DNA of 64,000 nt from Tessaracoccus antarcticus (GTDB lineage: Bacteria; Actinomycetota; Actinomycetes; Propionibacteriales; Propionibacteriaceae), in contig NZ_REFW01000003.1 of NCBI RefSeq assembly GCF_003688855.1, forward strand, positions 248,001 to 312,000, given 5' to 3'. The notes below the pieces were generated by a model that searched no databases, had not been told where the DNA came from, and worked only from the letters and a program-made list of their open reading frames with translations. The position numbers and the translations under genes were made by a program. The stretch's first letter is position 1, and every line of letters begins with the position of its first letter. Of this stretch, positions 9,551 through 16,619 are shown piece after piece.

Positions 9551-11746
9551 TCAGATGTCGAGCCAGCGTGACTCCATGGCGTCGAGTTCCAGCCGGTGGA
9601 CCACCACGTCCCCGTCGCCCAGCATGCCGGAGGACCGACCTGCCACGACGGTGCTGGCGGCCCGCGTGGAGTTGTTCATGACGAGCGCCTTGCGGGTGGC
9701 GGGAAACACGGCCACCTCCACGTCCACGTTGGTGCTGGTCCAGTGTGAGCTGAACTCCTGCTCCCTGCCAGCCGCCCAGTAGATGGCGCGGTGCAGCAGC
9801 CGGGTGTTGTCAGCGTTGTAGGGCAGTCCCGCCACGTAGACGGCGCGGCCAGCACCCGCGGTGTGGGCGGCCACGTCCACGGATGTCCCGTCGAGCTGCA
9901 GCAACTCGGCCCCGTCGATCCCGAAGATGTCCCCGGCACCCTCACCCACGTCGACCCGGTCCCGCAGGTCGGCCGTGATGAAGTGTTCCCCGTGCGCCAC
10001 GGGGTAGCGGTTGGTGGACTGGGACCAGCCGATTTCCTTGTCGACGCCGAAGACGTCGGAGAGCTGGAAGAACGCGCCGTTGGCCGGCACGGCCGTGGGC
10101 TCGCCGATACCGATGAGGCCACCGCCCAACGCCACGTGCCGGCGCAGGGCCGATGTCAGGTCGGCGTCCAGCCACTCGTCGCCGCCCGAGAACGCCGTGT
10201 TGGCGGCACCCACATTGAGGACCACGTCCACGCCGTCCAAGGAGCCGGCGCGGACGTCGTCGAAGCTCATCCACTCGACGTCAAACGGGAGGCCGCTGAG
10301 CGACTCGATGACGCCGAGGTAGGAGTAGATCTGCTTGTACCACAGGGCGTGCGCCACCATGTGCGTCTGCCAGGTGCGCAGGCTCCCCCACGCGTTCACG
10401 ATGGCCACGCGGATGGGGGCGTTCTCGGGGCGCAGCCCGCCACCCAGGTCGTGGATGGCGCGGAACTCGTCGCAGATTTCTTCGACCCGTGCAACGAAGT
10501 CAGGAAACTTCACGGCCAGGCTGAGGTAGCCGCCGTAGCCGATCCGGTCCAGCGGCTTGCGGGCGATGGCCCGTCGCGCGCACAGCCAGGACTCGTTGGC
10601 CTCGCCCAGCGGGTCGCCGCCGTCGGTGAAGACGTCGGGGAAGAAGTACGGCAGGAAGCGGCCCTCGGAGTACTTGACCCCGGGGATGTCCGAGATCATG
10701 CGGCAGGTGGCGCCGGAGCCCACGGAACCCACGACGGCGTCCATGCCGATGTCCCCGAAGTACTGACCGTAGGGTTCGGTGCCCATCCAGTTGTCACCGA
10801 GGAACATCATCGCTTCCTTGCCGGCATCGTGGACGATGTCGACGAGCGTCCTGACGCGGCTGCTGACGAATCGGGACTGGAAATCAACCCAGTCGCGGTA
10901 GTGCCTGCTGGGGCTACGGAAGGGGGAGTTGTAATAGCCGGCGTCGATGAAGTCCTCGGCGCGCAGGGCGTAGCCGTATTCCACCTCGAACGCGTCCATT
11001 GCCCTCGGCGAGACGGAGGCGCTGTAGCCGAACCAGTCGACGAACTTCTCCTTCGCGAGATCGTTGAAGACCAGCGTGAAGTGGTAGAAGAACGTGGTGA
11101 AGCGCACCACGTCCACCTCGGGGCGCTCGACACACCAGTCGCGGAGCGACTGCTGCATGAACTCCCACGCCTGCGGGTGGCGGGCGTCGTAGCCGATTTC
11201 CCGCACCCGGGTGGGGTCCTCCTGCCAGTTGTTGGTGGTGTAGTTGTACATCTGGGTGGAGTCCCACACCTGCCACGCCAGGAAGTTGACGGTGTAGACA
11301 TGGAACGGCGCCGGGGCCGCGATCGTCACGACGGTGTCGGTGCCCTCCCCCGAGACGCTCCAGCCCTCGACGTCCACGACGTCACCGGTGGTGCGGTCGA
11401 TGACCTCCCACCAGCGGTAGAGGTCCGTGAAGTCGGGGGTCACCTGCAGGGGCAGGTATCCACGCATGATGTCGATCTCGAGCGCACCCTCCGCCCCCGC
11501 CGCGACCCGGGCGGACATGAGGTAGAAGCGCGGGCGGGCGTCGAGATGCGCGAGCGCGAACTCCTGGTTGCCGCGCGCAGGGAAGTAGGTCTCGTAGACC
11601 TTGACCCCCAGCTGGGGGGTGATCTCCGGAAGCCACGTGCCGTCGGAGTTGCGGACGGCGTCGGCGCCGAGACGGGCGAGGATACCGGGGAGCTGCTCGT
11701 CCATACCCTGCTCGATGGGCAGTGTGACGCGGCCGGTGGAGGTCAT
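9551..11746 (-). CDS. lnpA: 1,3-beta-galactosyl-N-acetylhexosamine phosphorylase (GH112)
   Basis: A 731-aa cytosolic phosphorylase that splits galacto-N-biose or lacto-N-biose with phosphate to galactose-1-phosphate plus GalNAc or GlcNAc. The whole length matches GH112: N-terminal MDEQLPGILARLGADAVR, the barrel region with RDWVDFQSRFVSSRV and GTEPYGQYFGDIGMDAVVG, and the RFLPYFFPDVF segment. Sequence alone does not separate the GNB from the LNB preference. AAGGA lies 6 nt before the ATG. The usual bifidobacterial partners (sugar ABC transporter, nahK, galT, galE) are not adjacent, so it stands alone. Confidence 0.93.
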   Translation of the reverse strand: MTSTGRVTLPIEQGMDEQLPGILARLGADAVRNSDGTWLPEITPQLGVKVYETYFPARGNQEFALAHLDARPRFYLMSARVAAGAEGALEIDIMRGYLPLQVTPDFTDLYRWWEVIDRTTGDVVDVEGWSVSGEGTDTVVTIAAPAPFHVYTVNFLAWQVWDSTQMYNYTTNNWQEDPTRVREIGYDARHPQAWEFMQQSLRDWCVERPEVDVVRFTTFFYHFTLVFNDLAKEKFVDWFGYSASVSPRAMDAFEVEYGYALRAEDFIDAGYYNSPFRSPSRHYRDWVDFQSRFVSSRVRTLVDIVHDAGKEAMMFLGDNWMGTEPYGQYFGDIGMDAVVGSVGSGATCRMISDIPGVKYSEGRFLPYFFPDVFTDGGDPLGEANESWLCARRAIARKPLDRIGYGGYLSLAVKFPDFVARVEEICDEFRAIHDLGGGLRPENAPIRVAIVNAWGSLRTWQTHMVAHALWYKQIYSYLGVIESLSGLPFDVEWMSFDDVRAGSLDGVDVVLNVGAANTAFSGGDEWLDADLTSALRRHVALGGGLIGIGEPTAVPANGAFFQLSDVFGVDKEIGWSQSTNRYPVAHGEHFITADLRDRVDVGEGAGDIFGIDGAELLQLDGTSVDVAAHTAGAGRAVYVAGLPYNADNTRLLHRAIYWAAGREQEFSSHWTSTNVDVEVAVFPATRKALVMNNSTRAASTVVAGRSSGMLGDGDVVVHRLELDAMESRWLDI

Positions 11747-11893
11747 GCATGGTCCTTCGCGGAAAGGGGGTGGGGGATCATCAGATCACAGTGTTCCATC
11801 ACCCATTTCGGGCGTCACATCCTCCTCTGTGTTGCGCAATCCGGGCGCGCGTATGTGGCTCCAGGGGTGAGGCGCGGCGACCCCGCTGCGCCC

Positions 11894-11899
11894 TAGCCT
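11894..11899 (+). promoter_or_regulatory. -10 element of a leaderless mRNA (acyl-CoA dehydrogenase-like gene)
   Basis: TAGCCT ends 8 nt before the ATG at 11908. There is no purine-rich ribosome site, so the transcript probably begins at or next to the start codon. Confidence 0.5.
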
Positions 11900-11907
11900 T
11901 GACAACC

Positions 11908-12957
11908 ATGGTGACTTTCAACGTCGACGTGAGCGCGGCGCCCCCCGACGGCTGGGCGCTTCTCATGGGCAGGGCCGCCATGGCCTTCGGGGATCCGGGG
12001 GCAGCGCTGCGGCTGGCACCCGAGGTTGCTGGTGTGCTGCCATTGCCCGGCTCCGGCAGGACTCGTGTCCTGTGGGAGGGGCTGGCCGACCTGGGATCCG
12101 TCGACCTCACCGTGGCCCGCACCCTCGAACCTCACCTGGATGCCATGGCCATCCTCGACCAGGCCGCCGGCACTTCACAGCCCCCACCCGTCACGCCCCC
12201 CGGATCCACGTGGGGCGTGTTCGCGGCGGAGGGACCCGGGGCACGTCTGGAAGCACACGGTCCGAGCGATGAGCCGCAGCTGCGTGGGCGCAAACCGTGG
12301 TGTTCCCTCGCGGGGGTCCTGAGTCATGCCCTCGTGTCGGCGTGGACGGGGGCTGACCAACGTCAACTGTTCGCCGTCGACCTGCGGCACCCGGGTGTGC
12401 GACACGTGGAGGCGCCGTGGGTGGCCCGCGGACTGTCAGCGGTCACCTCTGGCGCCATCGACTTCGACGGGGTCCCCGCCCACCCCGTCGGACCCGCCGG
12501 GTGGTACCTGGAGCGTCCCGGCTTCGCCTGGGGCGGGATCGGGGTGGCAGCCGTGTGGTGGGGTGGGGCCGCCGGGTTGGTGCAGACCATGCGGGAAGCC
12601 GCCACCCGGAGACCACCCGACCAGGTGGGGCGCATGTTGTTGGGCCAGGCCGATGCCGCCCTCCATGCGGCAGCAGCGGTGCTGGAGCAGGCGGCCACTG
12701 CCGTGGATGCCGGCGTCCTGCAGGGCGGCCACGCCTGGCCACGGACGCTGCGCGTCCGGCACGTGGTGCATGAAGCGTGCGAACTGTCGCTTCGCGCTGC
12801 CGCCCACGCGCTGGGCCCGGGCCCCCTCACCGCGGACGAGGACCACGCACGCCGTGTCAGCGATCTGGAGGTGTACCTGCGCCAGCACAGGGCCCAACGT
12901 GACGCCGTCACCATCGGCGACGGACTCATCGACGGCATGGGGGCCACATGGGGATGA
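11908..12957 (+). CDS. Acyl-CoA dehydrogenase-like protein
   Basis: A 349-aa Ala/Gly-rich protein resembling divergent acyl-CoA dehydrogenases. The helical C-terminal half (LLGQADAALHAAAAVLEQAA, then a helix with VRHVVHEACELSLRAAAHALG) recalls the ACAD four-helix bundle. The usual catalytic Glu and FAD-binding motifs are not evident, so activity is uncertain. It overlaps the next gene by 4-10 bp and must be translationally coupled to it. In many Actinobacteria this pair travels with a glycosyltransferase that is absent here. Confidence 0.6.
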   Translation: MVTFNVDVSAAPPDGWALLMGRAAMAFGDPGAALRLAPEVAGVLPLPGSGRTRVLWEGLADLGSVDLTVARTLEPHLDAMAILDQAAGTSQPPPVTPPGSTWGVFAAEGPGARLEAHGPSDEPQLRGRKPWCSLAGVLSHALVSAWTGADQRQLFAVDLRHPGVRHVEAPWVARGLSAVTSGAIDFDGVPAHPVGPAGWYLERPGFAWGGIGVAAVWWGGAAGLVQTMREAATRRPPDQVGRMLLGQADAALHAAAAVLEQAATAVDAGVLQGGHAWPRTLRVRHVVHEACELSLRAAAHALGPGPLTADEDHARRVSDLEVYLRQHRAQRDAVTIGDGLIDGMGATWG

Positions 12958-14198
12958 ACGGGGGGCCCGCACTTCACCATGCCGACGAGGGCACTTCTGA
13001 AGAGGCGTGGGGATCCGAGGCACTGCTGAAGAATCGTCCTGCGCTGGACCTCTCCGGCGTCTCCCACCTCGTGGTGGTGGCCGCCCATCCGGCCGACGAA
13101 ACCATCATGGCAGGGGGCCTCATCGCCGAGGCCCACAGGCTGGGTCTTCGGGTGGACGTGGTGGTGGCCGAGGCCCTGCGCCCGGTTGCGCCATCGTCGG
13201 GTCTCCACAGCCCCGGGCTCGGGGACGGTGATGGCGCGGAGTCCCATGACGCGCTCGTCCGGCTCCTCGTGGACCTGGTCGGCACGCGGGGCGAGGAGAC
13301 ACTGATGGCGTCTCCTTGGCGTGGCGACGGGCACCCCGAGCATGAGGCGGCTGCCCTGGCGGCCGCCAGCGCAGCCTGGCGCACGGGCGCCGGACTTCTT
13401 GAGTGCCCCATCGCGTTCAGGCACGGGGGCACCCCCTCCGCGCCGCTGCCGGCCGGGCCCTGCCTGTTCCTCTCCGGACATGCACGCCGCGCCAGGGCAG
13501 CCGCGATGCAGGCGCACCACTCACAGGTGAAACCGCTGAACGGGGCACCTGACGATGCGTCCGTCCGCAGCACACACTTGTTGCCGCACTTCGACGGGGG
13601 CGTCGAGTTGTACTTCGACGCGGCTGCCGGGGAGGTCAATCCGTTTGATGCGTTGCATTCCGAGCATCCGGACCCGTGGCAGGTCCGCAGCAGTTGGTAC
13701 GAGGCGCGCAAGCGGTCCATGACCCTGGCCGCACTCCCCCGTCCCCGCTATCGGCGGGCTGTGGAACTGGGGTGCTCCGTGGGCGCGCTGACGTCCGAGC
13801 TCGCCGGGAGGGCCGACCATGTCCTGGCCGTGGACGAGAGTGCCGCGGCCCTGCGGAGTGCCGCTGCTGCGCTGGCGGACCTGCCCCACGTGCAGACGAA
13901 GCGACTGCGGGTGCCGGAGGAACTGGACGCGGTGGACGCGGATCTCGTGGTCATCTCGGAGGTCGGCTACTTCCTCAGCCCCCTGCGTCTGCGGGACCTG
14001 GCGCGACGCGTGGCCGACTCCGGCTGCGGCACGGTCCTGGCGTGCCACTGGCGTCATGAGATCGTGGGCTGGCCCCTGGACGGACCCGCCGTCCACACCA
14101 TCCTCCGGGAGACCCTCAGGATGCCGAGCGTCGTCCGGGTCGAGGACGTGGACTTCGTGCTGGAGGTCTTCAGCACCGACGCCGGGGCGCGCGCATGA
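12948..14198 (+). CDS. Fused PIG-L deacetylase / SAM methyltransferase
   Basis: A 416-aa two-domain protein. Residues about 35-215 are a PIG-L (LmbE/MshB-like) domain with AHPADE in place of AHPDDE and a second metal motif GHPEHE. Relative to MshB numbering the Zn ligands are kept but the general-base Asp15 is Ala. Residues about 220-410 are a class I methyltransferase (NodS-like) with VELGCSVGALT as the SAM-binding loop. The likely substrate is an N-acetylated sugar or small molecule; none can be assigned. An alternative ATG at 12954 makes a classic ATGA overlap with the upstream stop. The gene pair forms one operon. Confidence 0.8.
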   Translation: MGMNGGPALHHADEGTSEEAWGSEALLKNRPALDLSGVSHLVVVAAHPADETIMAGGLIAEAHRLGLRVDVVVAEALRPVAPSSGLHSPGLGDGDGAESHDALVRLLVDLVGTRGEETLMASPWRGDGHPEHEAAALAAASAAWRTGAGLLECPIAFRHGGTPSAPLPAGPCLFLSGHARRARAAAMQAHHSQVKPLNGAPDDASVRSTHLLPHFDGGVELYFDAAAGEVNPFDALHSEHPDPWQVRSSWYEARKRSMTLAALPRPRYRRAVELGCSVGALTSELAGRADHVLAVDESAAALRSAAAALADLPHVQTKRLRVPEELDAVDADLVVISEVGYFLSPLRLRDLARRVADSGCGTVLACHWRHEIVGWPLDGPAVHTILRETLRMPSVVRVEDVDFVLEVFSTDAGARA

Positions 14199-14299
14199 CC
14201 CAACCCCCCCACGCCTTCACCTGAACATGGGCGAACGCCCACACCCGCGACGAGGCGGGGTGGCCTTGATGTGGGTGAACGGTGCCCGGGGGTCCGGTG

Positions 14300-14956
14300 T
14301 CAGTGGACGATGATCCGGCTGCGGTCGGGCAGCATGTTGTTCTCCATGCCCCACCGCACCGCCTGTGAGCGGCGCTCGACGCCGATCTTGCGGTAGGCGG
14401 AGCGGATGTAGGACTTCACGGAGTTGATGCTCAGGTAGCTGCGTGACGCGATGTTGTTGTTCGTGTACCCCTGCGTGATGAGTGCCAGCACCTCGGCCTC
14501 ACGGGCGCTGAGTCCCGCCTTCTGCCCGGGCCAGTCGCCCGTGTCGGAGCTGGGGTCCTCGTGGTCGTCCAGCGCCAGGGGCGGGGAGACGAACACCTCG
14601 CCGTCGGCGATGCGCAACAGCACGTCGACGAGTTCGTCACCGGTCATGCCCTTGTCGATGTATCCCTTGCACCCCTTGGCGATGGCCTGGTCCACGAGCA
14701 CCGGATGCATGTTCCAGGTGTAGATGACCACCTTGCCTGCTTGCGGGTTCTCGATCACCTCGTCGATGTCCTCGCCGTCGACCTGGGCCTTGCCGAACGT
14801 GTCGTAGAGAGTGAGGTCGACGTTGCACTTGACGGGCATCTGGGCGTCCATCTCCACCACGTCGATGCTCCCACCGTAGGGCTCGAGCATGGATCTCAAA
14901 CCGCGCACAACGACCTCGTAGTCGTTGTGCAGTGCGACACGCAGTAGTGGCTTCAC
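14300..14956 (-). CDS. LuxR-type response regulator (orphan)
   Basis: A 218-aa NarL/FixJ-type regulator. The N-terminal receiver has LTLYDTFGK (phospho-acceptor Asp) and GCKGYIDKG (conserved Lys). The C-terminal HTH begins LSAREAEVLALITQGYTNNNIA and carries SINSVKSYIRSAYRKIGV. The start is a GTG giving MKPLLRVALHNDYE, which aligns with receiver domains. No histidine kinase is adjacent. It is divergent from the DoxX-like gene across about 200 bp of relatively AT-rich DNA. Confidence 0.85.
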   Translation of the reverse strand: MKPLLRVALHNDYEVVVRGLRSMLEPYGGSIDVVEMDAQMPVKCNVDLTLYDTFGKAQVDGEDIDEVIENPQAGKVVIYTWNMHPVLVDQAIAKGCKGYIDKGMTGDELVDVLLRIADGEVFVSPPLALDDHEDPSSDTGDWPGQKAGLSAREAEVLALITQGYTNNNIASRSYLSINSVKSYIRSAYRKIGVERRSQAVRWGMENNMLPDRSRIIVH

Positions 14957-15163
14957 AGGGCCATGGTCCCCCGATACACGCGTCAAAGCAACTCCCACCA
15001 TCACAACGGCCGTTCACCGGCAAAGACGCCGATTGGTCATTATTGCACCATTACATATATTTCCCCTCTCCAGAGGGGTGGCACGGGCTCCTACGGCCGA
15101 GAGCGTGACGCTGGTGACGGGGTCATGGGGACGACCTCCACGTCCATCCGTCATGCTGTGCTC

Positions 15164-15610
15164 ATGCCAGAGAACTTGACGCCCGCCGAGTCACACATCC
15201 CCCAGACGTCACGCACCATCGGTCTCGCCCGCACCGTGGGGCGCATCGCGCTGGGAGCCTTCCTGATTTTCGCCGGGACAGGTCACCTGACCTTCGCACG
15301 CGAGTCCTTCCAGGGACAGGTTCCCGACTGGATCCCCGTCAACAAGGATCTCGTGGTCGTGGCTTCAGGGTTCGTGGAAATCGCGCTGGGCGCAGCCCTC
15401 ATTTTCGCCCGGAAGTGGCGCGTCGCCGTCGGTTGGGTCGTGGCGGCATTCTTCGTCGCCGTGTTCCCGGGCAACATCTCCCAACTGGTGACCCACAATG
15501 ACTCCTTCGGCCTGGACACCGACCTCAAGCGCTGGCTCCGACTACCGTTCCAGCCTGTGCTGATCGTGTGGGCGCTGTGGTCGACCGGTGCGTGGCGAGC
15601 AAGGAGATAG
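15164..15610 (+). CDS. DoxX-family membrane protein
   Basis: A 148-aa protein with four hydrophobic segments, including GRIALGAFLIFAGTGHLTFA and VVASGFVEIALGAALIFARK, the DoxX/DoxD-like pattern. The function is unknown; some relatives take part in redox or thiol metabolism. The start is uncertain: no strong ribosome site precedes the ATG at 15164, and another in-frame ATG lies at 15125. It ends 9 bp before the epimerase gene, so they are probably one operon. Confidence 0.75.
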   Translation: MPENLTPAESHIPQTSRTIGLARTVGRIALGAFLIFAGTGHLTFARESFQGQVPDWIPVNKDLVVVASGFVEIALGAALIFARKWRVAVGWVVAAFFVAVFPGNISQLVTHNDSFGLDTDLKRWLRLPFQPVLIVWALWSTGAWRARR

Positions 15611-15619
15611 CGTGCAGGC

Positions 15620-16546
15620 ATGAACATCACTGTCATCGGCGGTACAGGTCACATCGGCACATATCTGGTGCCCTCACTCGTACGGGACGGGCACGCCGTG
15701 ACGGTGGTGAGCCGTGGCCGCCGCACGCCCTACACGCAGGACGACGCATGGTCGTCAGTCACGATGGTGGCCTGCGACCGCGAGCAGGCCGAGGCCGACG
15801 GCGTCTTCGGGCGCCTGATCTCGCAACAGGAGCCCGACGGCGTCATCGATCTCAGGGTCTTCACCACACAGCAGGCGCACCAACTCATCGACTCATTGGA
15901 CGGGCAACACCTCGTGGCCACCGGCAGCATCTGGTCGTGGGGTCGCACCAGCGTGGTGCCCATGACGGAGGACGTGCAGAAGGAACCACTCACCGCCTAC
16001 GACAGAGGCAAGGCTGCCGTCGAGGACGTACTGCTGCGGGAGCAGTCGCGCGTGACCGCCTCGATGGTGCACCCCAGCCACATCTCAGGTCCCGGCTGGG
16101 CGGCCGTCAATCCCGCCGGTTACTTCGACCTCGATGTCTACCGTTCACTCAAACGCGACGGCTCGGCCAGGCTTCCGCTCGACGGCATGGCCCTTCTCCA
16201 GCACGTGCATGCCGCCGACGTCGCCGAAGTCCACCGACTGGCGCTCATGAACCCCGGGGCATCCGCAGGAGAAGCCTTCAACGTCGTTGCCGAGCAGTCG
16301 ATCACGTTGCGCGCCTACGCAACGCTCCTGGCTCGTCACTTCGGTCACGAACCCCAGTTGACGTTCCTCCCCTGGGCCGACTTCGTCGCTGAGGTGGGTG
16401 ACAGCAATGCCGTCATGACGCATGACCACATCACCCGCTCACCCCACTTCTCCATGGAAAAGACGCGTCGCATACTCGGGTTCTCCCCCCGCTACAGCGA
16501 AGAGGAGACGGTGCTGAGCGCCGTGGACGCACTCGCGGACCTGTAA
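15620..16546 (+). CDS. NAD-dependent epimerase/dehydratase family protein
   Basis: A 308-aa extended SDR-type protein. The Rossmann motif GGTGHIG is at residues 7-13, and the frame is typical of atypical SDRs without a clear YxxxK pair (YDRGKAAVED comes closest). The substrate is unknown, perhaps a nucleotide sugar or small ketone. AAGGAGA precedes the ATG. It is the second gene of the DoxX pair and is followed by a strong terminator. Confidence 0.85.
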   Translation: MNITVIGGTGHIGTYLVPSLVRDGHAVTVVSRGRRTPYTQDDAWSSVTMVACDREQAEADGVFGRLISQQEPDGVIDLRVFTTQQAHQLIDSLDGQHLVATGSIWSWGRTSVVPMTEDVQKEPLTAYDRGKAAVEDVLLREQSRVTASMVHPSHISGPGWAAVNPAGYFDLDVYRSLKRDGSARLPLDGMALLQHVHAADVAEVHRLALMNPGASAGEAFNVVAEQSITLRAYATLLARHFGHEPQLTFLPWADFVAEVGDSNAVMTHDHITRSPHFSMEKTRRILGFSPRYSEEETVLSAVDALADL

Positions 16547-16565
16547 CGCTCCGCACGGATGCGAG

Positions 16566-16596
16566 AGGGCCGGTCACCCCATGGGTGACCGGCCCT
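16566..16596. terminator. Bidirectional terminator between the epimerase gene and nrdJ
   Basis: Perfect 14-bp stem AGGGCCGGTCACCC / GGGTGACCGGCCCT with a 3-nt loop, in the 73-bp gap between convergent genes. Confidence 0.85.
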
Positions 16597-16619
16597 TCGC
16601 CGTTGTGTATCGCTACAAC

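Noticed and set aside
14199-14299. Terminator between the PIG-L fusion and the orphan regulator
   Set aside because: The repeats GGGCGAACGCCC and CACCCGC...GCGGGG give only short or bulged stems; not convincing enough to list.
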